Shown: in pieces, positions 7,538-15,437 of the stretch
Layout: every line of letters starts with the position of its first letter
Numbering within the stretch: position 1 is the first letter of the stretch
Assembly (NCBI GenBank): GCA_964603725.1
Contig: CAZRWW010000097.1
Span: 1 to 20,103 of the forward strand
Reading direction: 5' to 3'
DNA length: 20,103 bases
Source: CAZDKK01 sp964603725
GTDB lineage: Bacteria > Eisenbacteria > RBG-16-71-46 > CAIMUX01 > WJJG01
Translations under genes and position numbers: made by a program
The notes under the pieces: model-generated
Databases searched by the model: none
What the model was told of the DNA's origin: nothing
What the model saw: the letters and a program-made list of their open reading frames with translations, nothing else

Positions 7538-10063
7538 ATGGGCAAGCCTCTACGCGTCCTGATCGTCGAGGACAACTGCGACGACGCCGCGCTGGTGCTG
7601 CGGGAGCTGCGCAGCGGCGGGTTCGATCCGTTCCACGAGCGGATCGAGGATGCCGCGCACATGGCGGAGGCGCTCCAGCGCGGGCCCTGGGACGTGGTGA
7701 TCGCCGACTATGCCCTGCCCCGCTTCAGCGCTCCGGCCGCGCTCCGGCAGCTCAGGGCGTCCGGCCAGGACATCGCCTTCATCATCGTGACGGGGACGAT
7801 CGGCGAGGAGACGGCCGTGGCGGCGATGAAGGCCGGGGCGCACGACTACCTCATGAAGCACAACCTGGCGCGGCTCTCGGCCGTCGTCGAGCGCGAGATC
7901 CGCGAGGCGCAGCTCCGCGGCGAGCATCGGGCGGCGCAGGCGGCGCTGCGCCAGAGCGAGGCGTGTCTGCGCGCGATCTTCCAGGCGGCCGGGGTGGCCA
8001 TCCTCGAGCTGGATGTCACCCGCGCCATGTCGCGGAGCGCCCCGGACGCGACCACGGCGGGCGAAGAGACTCTGCGCCGCGAGCTCGCGGCGGTCACGGT
8101 GGTGCGGGCCAACGACGAGGCGCTGGCGCTGTTCGGCGCCGCCGCCCTGGAGGACCTGCTCGCTTCGCCCGCGGCCCTGATTCTGCCCGAGACGCTTGCG
8201 GCCGCGAACGCCGTCCGCACGGCGCTCGCCGGGGGGCTGACCACGATCTACGGAGACTCGGCCTTCCGGCGCCTCGACGGCGAGCGGCGCGACGTGCACT
8301 ACAAGCTGCGCTTCCAGCTCCGCGGGTCCGGATCGACGCGCGCCCTGCTGAGCCTGACCGACATCACCGACTACAAGCGGATCGAACGGGAATTGCTGGC
8401 GGCCATGGAATCGGCCCAGGCGTCCAACCGCGCGAAGGGCGAATTCCTGGCCAACATGAGCCACGAGATTCGCACCCCGATGAACGCCGTCATCGGGCTG
8501 GCCGGCCTGCTGCTGGAGACGGAGTTGTCTCCCGAACAGCGACGCCAGGTTCAGATGATCGAGGACTCGAGTCAGGTGTTGCTGGCGGTGATCAACGACA
8601 TCCTCGACTTCTCGCGCATCGAGGCCGGGCAGATGGTGCTCGAGCCGGTGACCTTCGATCTGCTGGAGGCAGTCGAAGAGGTCATCCTGCTGCAGGCCTT
8701 CCAGGCGCGCCAGCGCGACCTCGAGATCCTGCTTCGCTATGACCCGCGCGCGCCGCGCATGGTGGTGGGCGACGTGGGCCGCATCCGCCAGGTGCTGATG
8801 AACCTGGTGAACAACGCCCTGAAGTTCACATCGGCCGGCCACGTGCTCATCGACGTTGGCTGCGAGCACGCCGGCGACAGGCTCTCACGGTTCCGCTTCG
8901 CCGTGCAAGACACCGGGATCGGGATCCCGCGGGAGAAGCACGAGGAGATCTTCGAGAAGTTCACCCAGGCCGACGCCTCCACGACGCGCAAGTACGGCGG
9001 CACAGGCTTGGGGCTCGCCATCTGCCGGCAGATCGTCAAGCTGCTGGGCGGCCGGCTCGGCGTCGAGAGCCGGCTCGGCGAGGGCTCGACGTTCTGGTTC
9101 ACGCTGGACCTGGAGCACCGGGAACAGCCTGCCGTGCTCGCCGCCGGGCCCGACCGCGAGTCGCCGCGGGTGCTCGTCCTGGCGGGCGGGCAGCCGCTGG
9201 CCGGCATCCTCGCCGAGCAGGTCAGGAGCTATGGCTTGCGCTGCGAGACGGCAGCCGATCCGTCCGACGCCCGCGAGCGCCTGACGCGGGGGATCCAGGA
9301 TGCCGACCCGTTCTCCATCGCGTTCCTCGACCTGGGCGGCCCCTGGCCGGACCTGGAGGACCTTGTGCTGGCGCTGCGCTCGACCCCGGGCCTCCGGCGC
9401 ACCTCGCCGGTCCTGATCGGCCGCGCCCTTGACGTCGCCCTGCCGTCACAGCTGGAGGCGGCGGGGGCGACGAACTGGCTGAGGCGGCCCGTGCTGCCTT
9501 CGCAGATCAAGCAGTCGCTGCTGAAGGCGCTGCCCGACCACGCGCGGACCCGTGACGGCGCCACCGTCGAGCGGGGAGCGCCGGCCTCGGACCCGGTCGC
9601 GGCCGCCGCGGCGAAGCGTCCCGACGACCTCGGCGAGCGCCCGCCTGACAAGGGAGAACCGGCGACCACCGGGCAGCCGGCTGCCCCCCGCGGGGCGCCG
9701 CGCGTGCTGGTGGCGGAGGACAACCCGCTCAATCAGCAAGTGGCGGTGTTCCTGCTGGAGAAGCTCGGGTGCCGGGTGGATCTCGTGGCCAACGGGCAAG
9801 AGGCGGTCACGATGGTCAAGATGTTCCACTACGACCTGGTCTTCATGGACTGCGAAATGCCGGTCATGGACGGCCCATCGGCCTTACGCGCCATCCGAGC
9901 GCTGGGGGGCGTCCGCTCCCGCGTTCCCGTCATCGCCATGACCGCCCACGCGTCCGAGGAGATCGCCGCGATGGACGATGCCGTCACCAAGCCGGTGAGC
10001 GCCGAGCTTCTGCGCGCGGTGCTCCAGCGCTGGCTGGGGCGGCCCGTGTCCGGGAACGCGTGA
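7538..10063 (+). CDS. Hybrid sensor histidine kinase: REC-PAS-HisKA-HATPase-REC-REC
   Basis: The product has 841 residues from ATG 7538, with AGGGA six bases upstream. A GTG at 7517 adds seven residues but has a poorer site. Domains in order: receiver 1 (residues about 5-125, D57 in ADYALPRF, K in YLMKHN), a PAS-like sensor (about 140-290, ending SLTDITDYKRIE), HisKA with phosphorylated H309 in NMSHEIRTP, and HATPase with N-box N422 (NLVNNALKFT), G1 box D458 (DTGIGI) and G2 box GGTGLGL. A divergent second receiver follows (about 540-665, D598 in FLDLGG), then a low-complexity linker and a third receiver with D771 (FMDCEMPVMDG). In the third receiver the loop between MTAH and the KP lysine is about eight residues shorter than usual. 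No transmembrane segment is seen, so it is probably cytoplasmic. It likely exchanges phosphate with the nearby single receivers. Confidence 0.95.
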   Translation: MGKPLRVLIVEDNCDDAALVLRELRSGGFDPFHERIEDAAHMAEALQRGPWDVVIADYALPRFSAPAALRQLRASGQDIAFIIVTGTIGEETAVAAMKAGAHDYLMKHNLARLSAVVEREIREAQLRGEHRAAQAALRQSEACLRAIFQAAGVAILELDVTRAMSRSAPDATTAGEETLRRELAAVTVVRANDEALALFGAAALEDLLASPAALILPETLAAANAVRTALAGGLTTIYGDSAFRRLDGERRDVHYKLRFQLRGSGSTRALLSLTDITDYKRIERELLAAMESAQASNRAKGEFLANMSHEIRTPMNAVIGLAGLLLETELSPEQRRQVQMIEDSSQVLLAVINDILDFSRIEAGQMVLEPVTFDLLEAVEEVILLQAFQARQRDLEILLRYDPRAPRMVVGDVGRIRQVLMNLVNNALKFTSAGHVLIDVGCEHAGDRLSRFRFAVQDTGIGIPREKHEEIFEKFTQADASTTRKYGGTGLGLAICRQIVKLLGGRLGVESRLGEGSTFWFTLDLEHREQPAVLAAGPDRESPRVLVLAGGQPLAGILAEQVRSYGLRCETAADPSDARERLTRGIQDADPFSIAFLDLGGPWPDLEDLVLALRSTPGLRRTSPVLIGRALDVALPSQLEAAGATNWLRRPVLPSQIKQSLLKALPDHARTRDGATVERGAPASDPVAAAAAKRPDDLGERPPDKGEPATTGQPAAPRGAPRVLVAEDNPLNQQVAVFLLEKLGCRVDLVANGQEAVTMVKMFHYDLVFMDCEMPVMDGPSALRAIRALGGVRSRVPVIAMTAHASEEIAAMDDAVTKPVSAELLRAVLQRWLGRPVSGNA

Positions 10064-10077
10064 GGCCCCGCCCGCGA

Positions 10078-10101
10078 CGCGCCATTGCCACCGGTGGCGC
10101 G
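10078..10101 (+). terminator. Possible terminator hairpin after the hybrid kinase
   Basis: CGCGCCA (10078-10084) pairs with TGGCGCG (10095-10101) around a ten-base loop, 15 bases after the kinase stop. There is no clear T run after it, so it may be a weak or factor-dependent end, or only a stable hairpin in the leader of the next gene. Confidence 0.35.
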
Positions 10102-10161
10102 CATTCGTTACCCTCGGCCGACTGCGGCGCCGGGATCGACCGCGCCCTGTTCGGAGCAACC

Positions 10162-12243
10162 ATGAAGCGCGCGGATTTCGTCGAGCTGCTGGGTGAGCGG
10201 GTCCTCGTGGGCGACGGACCGCTCGGGCAGCTTCTCGGGGCGGCGTCCGTCCGGGCGGCGCCGGCGGATGCGGGGCCGGACGCTCCCGGCGCGCCGCCGG
10301 TCGCCTTCCCGCGACCCGACCTGCTCGCGCTGGATGACCCCGATCGGTTGGGGGCGCTTCATCGCGGTTCGCTCGAGGCCGGGGCCGACGTCGTTCTCAC
10401 CAACACGCTGACCGCCAACCGGCCCACGCTCGCGGCGACCGGGATGCAGGCTCGCCTGGGCGAGGCGATCGAGCGCTCCCTGCGCGCCGCGCGCGCTGCG
10501 GTGGCGGCCCACGGCCGCCCCGGCGATCGCCCGCGGCTGGTGGCGTTCGCGCTCGGGCCACTGGCGCCGGGGATCGTTCCGCTCGGCCGGCTCACCTTCG
10601 CCGAGGCCATCGAGGCCTACAGCGAGGCGGTCACGCTCGCGCTCGGGGGCCTGCCCGACCTTTTCTGGCTCGAAGGCCACACGGATCTGCAGAGCGTGCG
10701 GGCCGCGCTGATCGCATTGCGCGAGACGGCCCCGGACCATCCCGTCGTCGCCGCGCTGACGTTCGGGGCCGACGGACGCGCCGAGGGAGGCGCCTCGCCG
10801 GCGGCGCTTGCGGCCGTCGCCCGCTCGCTCGGGGCGGACGTCGTCGGGGCCAGCGGGAGCGCGGGACCCGATGGGCTGAGGCCCGTCGCCAAGGCGCTGC
10901 GCACCGTCAGCGATCTGCCGATCCTGCTCGCTCCCTCTCCGGCCGGACCCGATGGCGGGGGACGCCCGCTCGCGCCGCGCGAGTTCGTCCGCCGCATGGA
11001 GCCGCTCCTGGAGGACGGTCCGGCGATGGTCTGCTGTTGGGGCGCGCCGGCGCCTCAGCACACGGCCCTGCTGGCCCGCCGCGTGCGCGCCCACACGCCG
11101 CGGCTGCCGCAGCGGGCGCAGCGCCTGTGGGTCGCCTCCCGCCGGCGGGACGTGGAGATCGGCCGCGGCCGCGGACTGGTCACGGTTCAGGCCTGGGGCG
11201 GGGCCGCTCGGCGCGCCTGGCAGCAAGCCGCCGCGGGGGAGCAGGGCGCCTGGCGGCAGTGGGGCGAGCGCATCGCCTCGTCGGCCGTGCACATGATCGA
11301 GGTGCGCCTTCCCGACCCCGGCCGTGCGGAGCCGGACTTCTTCCGGATCGCGGTGCCCGAGATCTCGGCCGTCACGGCCTGTCCCATCCTCATCACGGCC
11401 GATACGCGCCGCGGCCTCGAGACGGCGCTGGAGCATGCGGCCGGCCGGCCGCTCGTGGCGGGCGTGTGGGACGACCGCTCGCGGCTCGATCGCGTGCTGC
11501 CCCTCGCGCGCCGGTATGGGGCCGCCCTGGTCGCCACCTGCATGACCGGCCGGCGGGTCCCCGCTCGTGCCGAGGAGAAGCTCGAGATCGCGGAGAAGCT
11601 GCTGACCGAGGCGACCGCGGCCGGGCTGGCCCAGGAAGACCTGATCCTCGATCCGGCCCTCGGCCCGGCACTGGCCGAGCCGCTGGGGCCGGGGGAGTTC
11701 ATCCGGACGCTGGCGCTGCTCAAGGAGCGGCTCGGACAGCCGACCCTCCTGCGTCTGGGCCATGTGGCCGAGGGGCTGCCCGGCGGACGGGTCGGCGTCG
11801 AGATGGCCATGCTGGCGATGGCCGGCGCGGGGCAGCTCGATCTGGTCGTGGGGGAATTCGATGTGCCCCCCCTGAGGCAGGCGGCGGCGGCGGCCTCGCT
11901 TCTCATGGGGCGAGACCGTGAGGGACGCCGCTACCGCCAGATCGTGGGGGAGACGGGATCGGGCCCGACGAAAGCCACGGGCCGTCCCGGAGCGGGCCGC
12001 TCAGGGCGGCCGAGCTGGCCCCAAGGTTCTCAGAGGGCGTGGCCCCGGGGTCCCGAGCCGCGAGGGCCTCTAAGCCCCGAGCCGCGAGGGCCCCGCAGTC
12101 CCGAGCCACAGAGGCCCCGCAGTCCCGAGCCGCGAGGGCCCCGCAGTCCCGAGCCGCGAGGGCCCCGCAGGCATTCGCCGCCGGCCAGCCGCGGCGCCGC
12201 GCCCCGGGGACATCGTCCCCGGCGACCCCCACAGGATCGTTGA
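10162..12243 (+). CDS. Degenerate MetH-like protein: homocysteine domain plus pterin-binding-like domain
   Basis: The product has 693 residues from ATG 10162, with GGAG five bases upstream. The open frame from 9769 overlaps the kinase and is rejected. Residues 1-310 follow the homocysteine S-methyltransferase domain: VGDGPLGQLL, ADVVLTNTLTANRPTL, LFWLEGHTDLQ and a CC pair at 291-292. In MetH three cysteines bind zinc. The first, in G-x-N-C-x-x-G-P, is here GASGSAGP with glycine at 232. Residues about 325-590 resemble the methyltetrahydrofolate-binding barrel (PILITADTRRG, EEKLEIAEKL, LILDPALG) but lack several conserved pterin motifs. The cobalamin-binding and activation domains of full MetH are absent. 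The C-terminal 100 residues are Pro/Arg-rich and repetitive. It may be a shortened methyltransferase or a protein that has lost catalysis. Its position just before a zinc-uptake operon is notable. Confidence 0.75.
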   Translation: MKRADFVELLGERVLVGDGPLGQLLGAASVRAAPADAGPDAPGAPPVAFPRPDLLALDDPDRLGALHRGSLEAGADVVLTNTLTANRPTLAATGMQARLGEAIERSLRAARAAVAAHGRPGDRPRLVAFALGPLAPGIVPLGRLTFAEAIEAYSEAVTLALGGLPDLFWLEGHTDLQSVRAALIALRETAPDHPVVAALTFGADGRAEGGASPAALAAVARSLGADVVGASGSAGPDGLRPVAKALRTVSDLPILLAPSPAGPDGGGRPLAPREFVRRMEPLLEDGPAMVCCWGAPAPQHTALLARRVRAHTPRLPQRAQRLWVASRRRDVEIGRGRGLVTVQAWGGAARRAWQQAAAGEQGAWRQWGERIASSAVHMIEVRLPDPGRAEPDFFRIAVPEISAVTACPILITADTRRGLETALEHAAGRPLVAGVWDDRSRLDRVLPLARRYGAALVATCMTGRRVPARAEEKLEIAEKLLTEATAAGLAQEDLILDPALGPALAEPLGPGEFIRTLALLKERLGQPTLLRLGHVAEGLPGGRVGVEMAMLAMAGAGQLDLVVGEFDVPPLRQAAAAASLLMGRDREGRRYRQIVGETGSGPTKATGRPGAGRSGRPSWPQGSQRAWPRGPEPRGPLSPEPRGPRSPEPQRPRSPEPRGPRSPEPRGPRRHSPPASRGAAPRGHRPRRPPQDR
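12051..12170 (+). repeat. 24-bp tandem repeat, five copies, in the C-terminal tail of the MetH-like gene
   Basis: Five contiguous 24-base units start at 12051, 12075, 12099, 12123 and 12147, built on TCCCGAGCCGCGAGGGCC followed by CCGCAG. The last two are identical and the others differ at a few bases. In frame they encode an eight-residue SPEPRGPR-type unit, so copy-number change would not shift the frame. The spacing is too small and there are no spacers, so this is not a CRISPR array. Confidence 0.92.
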
Positions 12244-12268
12244 CGTTGGTATTACGAAGTAGTATCGT
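12240..12268 (+). promoter_or_regulatory. Sigma-70-like promoter of the RHH-znuACB operon
   Basis: TTGACG (12240-12245), a 17-base spacer and TATCGT (12263-12268) lie 28 bases before the ribbon-helix-helix gene. The -35 box overlaps the TGA stop of the MetH-like gene. The sequence is much richer in A and T than its surroundings. Transcription would start near 12275, leaving a leader of about 20 bases with the ribosome site. Confidence 0.6.
12248..12266. promoter_or_regulatory. Candidate operator: 8-3-8 inverted repeat over the promoter
   Basis: GGTATTAC (12248-12255) and GTAGTATC (12259-12266) are inverted copies with six of eight bases matching, separated by GAA. The site covers the spacer and the start of the -10 box, so a bound protein would block RNA polymerase. 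The likely binders are the adjacent ribbon-helix-helix protein or the Zur protein at 15571. The part ATTACGA recalls Gram-positive Zur half-sites, but this is only a resemblance. Confidence 0.45.
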
Positions 12269-12296
12269 GCCCTTCGAGCCGGGAGACGGGAGAGCC

Positions 12297-12605
12297 ATGG
12301 GCGCGAGCAAGAAGCAGGAGATCATCTCTTTCAAAGTCGATGCCACGCTGGCCCGGGCGCTGCAGACCATGCCGAATCGATCGGAGTTCATCCGCGCGGC
12401 GGTGCTGGCGGCGCTCGACAGCGGATGTCCGCTCTGCGGGGGCACCGGCATCCTGAGCGCTGATCAGCGCGTGCACTGGCGCCGCTTCGCCGCGACGCAC
12501 GAACTCGTGCAGTGCGGCGACTGCCACGCCTTTCACCTCGTCTGTCCGGCCGATGTGCGCCGGACTCGCGACGCGCCTCATCCGAAGGCGCGGGAGGGGA
12601 CATGA
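12297..12605 (+). CDS. Ribbon-helix-helix (CopG-like) protein with a cysteine-rich C-terminal half
   Basis: This 102-residue protein starts at ATG 12297 after a GGGAGA-rich ribosome site. Residues 8-40 (EIISFKVDATLARAL, then NRSEFIRAAVLAAL) form a ribbon-helix-helix DNA-binding fold: the short strand is followed by two helices, the second beginning at the NRSEF turn. Residues 44-83 hold C44-x2-C47 (CPLC), C73-x2-C76 (CGDC), C83 and several histidines, suggesting a metal site. Its stop overlaps the znuA start (ATGA), so it is translationally coupled to zinc import. A zinc-sensing regulator of the operon is the natural inference. I recall similar small proteins beside znuA genes in other bacteria, but no characterised member. 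The metal bound, if any, is not shown by sequence alone. Confidence 0.8.
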   Translation: MGASKKQEIISFKVDATLARALQTMPNRSEFIRAAVLAALDSGCPLCGGTGILSADQRVHWRRFAATHELVQCGDCHAFHLVCPADVRRTRDAPHPKAREGT

Positions 12606-13702
12606 TGGGCTTGCATTGGCCGGCACGGCTCTCGGGGGGGCGGCTCCGCGTGAGCGCCCGCCGGGCCACGTTCCCGGATGCCACGCGCAGCCGGGGAGGT
12701 TGCGTGCGGGCGGGGGTCGCGCTGGGCGCGATCGGGCTGGCGCTGCTCGGGAGCGTGAGCGGCCAGGACGCGAGCGACCAGGCCGCGTTGCGGGTGGTCG
12801 TCAGCACCCCACCCCAGGCCGGCATCGTGGAGCGGGTGGGCGGCGCGCGGGTGGCCGCCCAGGTGCTCATCCAGCCGGGTCAGGATCCCCACACCTTCGA
12901 GCCCGCGCCGCGACAGATCATGGAGATCGGGGCGGCCGACGCCTACCTGCTGATCGGCCTGCCGTTCGAGGATCGCCTGGTCAAGAAGCTGCGCGAGGGC
13001 GGCAGCGCGCTGCGCTTCGCCGACATGGGGGCCGGCATCGCGCGGCGGAGCTTCCGTCCGGGGGAGGGCGATGATCACGGCCACGGCCATGACGCCATCC
13101 GCGACCACGGCCACGACGCCATCGACGAGCCCGGCAATGCCCACGCTCATGCCCACGCCCACGACCACGGTCCCGCGGCGAGCGTGCATTCGGACGACCA
13201 CGCGAGCGCCGAGAATCTCGACCCGCACGTCTGGCTTGGGCCCGGGCCGATCGAGCGGCTGGCGCAGAACGCCGCCGGGCTCTTCCAGGAGCTCGATCCC
13301 ACCGGGGCGGACGAGTACGCCAGCCGCCTGGAGGCCTTTCGCGCCGAGATCCACGCCGCCGATGCGCGCATCCGCGAGCTGCTGGCGCCCTTCCGGGGCG
13401 AACGGTTCTACGTCTTTCACCCGGCCTTCGGCTACTTCGCCGACGCGTACGGACTCGAGCAGATCGCCGCGGAGATCGAGGGCAAGGAGCCCGGGCCGCG
13501 GCGGCTGGCCGCCATGATCGCCTCGGCGCGGGCCGACAGCGTGCGGATCATCTTCGTTCAGCCGCAGTTCAGCACCCAGGCGGCCGCGGCCCTGGCGAGC
13601 GCCATCGGCGGCGCCGTGGTGCCGATGGATCCGCTCGCCCGCGACGTTCTCGAGAACCTGGAGCGCGTGGCCCGCGCGGTGCATGCCGCGCTCGCGCGCT
13701 GA
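12602..13702 (+). CDS. znuA: Zinc ABC transporter periplasmic binding protein
   Basis: The product has 366 residues from ATG 12602, which overlaps the preceding stop as ATGA and follows GGAGGGG. ATG 12605 is equally possible. A GTG at 12704, with GGAGG just upstream, would begin directly at the signal peptide and is a real alternative, because the first 34 residues look unlike the family. The hydrophobic segment is about residues 35-53, ending GSVSGQDA. Metal ligands of the ZnuA/TroA fold are H97 (PHTFEP), H209 (DPHVWL), H273 (FHPAFGYFADAYG) and probably D343. Residues 159-200 carry about a dozen histidines (HGHDAIRDHGHD, AHAHAHAHDHG), the flexible loop typical of zinc rather than manganese binders. 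It captures zinc in the periplasm and delivers it to ZnuB. It is followed after 37 bases by znuC. Confidence 0.93.
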   Translation: MMGLHWPARLSGGRLRVSARRATFPDATRSRGGCVRAGVALGAIGLALLGSVSGQDASDQAALRVVVSTPPQAGIVERVGGARVAAQVLIQPGQDPHTFEPAPRQIMEIGAADAYLLIGLPFEDRLVKKLREGGSALRFADMGAGIARRSFRPGEGDDHGHGHDAIRDHGHDAIDEPGNAHAHAHAHDHGPAASVHSDDHASAENLDPHVWLGPGPIERLAQNAAGLFQELDPTGADEYASRLEAFRAEIHAADARIRELLAPFRGERFYVFHPAFGYFADAYGLEQIAAEIEGKEPGPRRLAAMIASARADSVRIIFVQPQFSTQAAAALASAIGGAVVPMDPLARDVLENLERVARAVHAALAR

Positions 13703-13739
13703 CACACCCCTCAGGTCTGCCCGGGGGGAGGGGGACCGC

Positions 13740-14480
13740 GTGAGCGACATCCCGATCGTCGAGCTGAAGGGCGTGACCTTCGGCTACGAGCGGACCCCGG
13801 TGATCGAGGGCGCCGATCTGGTCATACCGGCTGGCGCCTTCGCGAGCATCGTGGGGCCCAATGGCGGGGGCAAGACGACCCTGCTCAAGTTGATCCTGGG
13901 CATGCTCCAGCCGAGCCAGGGAGTCGTGCGGGTCTTCGGCGAGGCCCCGGCGCAGGCGCGGTCGCGCATCGGCTACTTGCCGCAGGTCTCCCGGCACGAT
14001 CCGCTCTTCCCGGTCACCGTGATGGACGTCGTCCTGATGGGACGCTTGACGGCGGGCTCGGCCGGGCCCTACTCGCGGGCGGACCGCCGGGCCGCCGAAC
14101 GCGCGCTGGCGGACGTGGGTCTGCCCGAACTGCGCGGACGCCGCCTGGCGGACCTGTCGGGCGGCCAGCGGCAGCGCGTCCTGGTGGCGCGGGCGCTCTG
14201 CAGCGATCCGGAGATGCTCTTGCTCGATGAGCCGACCGCGGGCGTGGATTCGCCGGCCGAGGACCGCCTGCTGCGGCTCCTGGTCGAGCTGAACCGGCGC
14301 ATGACCATCCTCATGGTCTCCCACGATTTGGGCTTCGTCTCGCAGATCGTGCGGCACGTGATCTGCGTCAACCGGCGCGTGCGCGTCCACGCCACGAGCG
14401 AGCTGACCGGCGAGCACATCCGCGAGCTCTACGGGTCGCCCGTGCGCATGGTGCACCACGAGGGCGGGGACCAGCGATGA
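13740..14480 (+). CDS. znuC: Zinc ABC transporter ATPase
   Basis: The product has 246 residues from GTG 13740, with GGAGG eight bases upstream. The frame reaches 13683 inside znuA, but that extension is not homologous. Motifs are complete: Walker A GPNGGGKT (39-46), Q-loop YLPQ (79-82), signature LSGGQ (139-143), Walker B MLLLDE (159-164) and H-loop H195 (VSHD). The spacing and the phrase GRRLADLSGGQRQRVLVARAL place it in the ZnuC/metal-import ABC group. It powers import through ZnuB. Its TGA overlaps the ATG of znuB. The C-terminal HH-x-x-GG-D end is a usual ending in this group. Confidence 0.95.
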   Translation: MSDIPIVELKGVTFGYERTPVIEGADLVIPAGAFASIVGPNGGGKTTLLKLILGMLQPSQGVVRVFGEAPAQARSRIGYLPQVSRHDPLFPVTVMDVVLMGRLTAGSAGPYSRADRRAAERALADVGLPELRGRRLADLSGGQRQRVLVARALCSDPEMLLLDEPTAGVDSPAEDRLLRLLVELNRRMTILMVSHDLGFVSQIVRHVICVNRRVRVHATSELTGEHIRELYGSPVRMVHHEGGDQR

Positions 14481-15331
14481 GGGAGTTCCTGCAGGCCCTG
14501 GCCAATCCCGACATCGCGTTCCTGCGCTACGCCTTCGCCGCCGGGATGCTGGCCAGCGTGGGCTTCGGCATCATCGGCACCTACGTGGTGGTGCGCCGCA
14601 TCAGCTACATCGCCGGGGCCATCTCCCACTGCGTGCTGGGCGGCATCGGGGCGAGCCTCTACGTGCAGGCCGTGGCGGGTTGGGCCTGGTGCACGCCGCT
14701 GCTGGGCGCGGTCGTCTCGGCGCTTGTGGCCGCCCTCGTGATCGGCCTGGTCAGCCTCTACGCCCGCCAGCGCGAGGACACGGTCATCGGCGCCCTGTGG
14801 GCCGTGGGGATGGCGGTGGGCCTGGTCTTTCTCGCGCGCACGCCCGGCTACGTCAATCCGATGAGCTACCTGTTCGGCAACATCCTGCTCATCTCGCGCG
14901 GGGACCTCTGGATGATCGCCGCCCTCGACCTGGTGGTGGTGGGGCTGGCGGCGCTGTTCTACAACCCCTTCATGCTGGTCTGCTTCGACGAGGACTTTGC
15001 CCGGGTGCGCGGCGTGCGCGTGCAGCTCCATTTCCTCTTGCTGCTGGGCCTGACGGCCCTGACGGTCGTCCTGCTCGTCACGGTCGTGGGCATCGTGCTG
15101 GTCATCGCGCTCCTCACGCTGCCCGCGGCCATTGCCGGGCAGTTCGCTCGCCGGGTCTGGCAGATGATGGCGCTGGCGGCGGGGCTGTGCATGGCGTTCA
15201 CGGCGGTGGGGCTCGGGTTCAGCTACGCGCACAACCTGCCCAGCGGCCCGACGATCATCCTGGTGGCGGGAGGGGTGTACCTGCTGGTCGTCGTGGCGCC
15301 CCGCCTGCGCAGGATATTTCCTGCAGAATAG
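14477..15331 (+). CDS. znuB: Zinc ABC transporter permease (ABC-3 family)
   Basis: The product has 284 residues from ATG 14477, overlapping the znuC stop as ATGA. About eight hydrophobic segments are visible. Family features are the early FGIIGTYVVVRRISYIAGAI, SHCVLGGIGAS, the NPMSYLFGNILLISRGD loop, and the segment VTVVGIVLVIALLTLPAAIA near the C-terminus, which is the conserved part of ABC-3 permeases. It forms the inner-membrane channel for zinc delivered by ZnuA. Length is normal for the family. It is the last gene of the znuACB run. The Zur gene begins 239 bases downstream. Confidence 0.95.
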   Translation: MREFLQALANPDIAFLRYAFAAGMLASVGFGIIGTYVVVRRISYIAGAISHCVLGGIGASLYVQAVAGWAWCTPLLGAVVSALVAALVIGLVSLYARQREDTVIGALWAVGMAVGLVFLARTPGYVNPMSYLFGNILLISRGDLWMIAALDLVVVGLAALFYNPFMLVCFDEDFARVRGVRVQLHFLLLLGLTALTVVLLVTVVGIVLVIALLTLPAAIAGQFARRVWQMMALAAGLCMAFTAVGLGFSYAHNLPSGPTIILVAGGVYLLVVVAPRLRRIFPAE

Positions 15332-15416
15332 TTGCGGGCGCTCCAAAGGGGCCCTTTCCGAGCCCTCCCTGGCCGATTCCCCTCGGGTGCCGATGAAATC
15401 CGGGAACTTGTCCGAA

Positions 15417-15437
15417 TGTCTAGTGAAATAGTTGACA
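15417..15437. promoter_or_regulatory. Imperfect 21-bp palindrome before the Zur gene
   Basis: TGTC at 15417-15420 and GACA at 15434-15437 are the outer arms of a 21-base imperfect palindrome centred on 15427, with two further matching pairs inside. It overlaps a TTGACA (15432-15437). It could be a site for autoregulation. It does not match the inverted repeat at 12248-12266 closely, so a shared regulator is not supported by sequence. Confidence 0.3.

Noticed and set aside
9769..10161. Upstream extension of the MetH-like frame
   Set aside because: It overlaps the third receiver of the hybrid kinase and has no similarity to the family. ATG 10162 has a good ribosome site.
12051..12170. Possible CRISPR array
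   Set aside because: The 24-bp units are directly contiguous with no spacers and stay in frame with the coding sequence.
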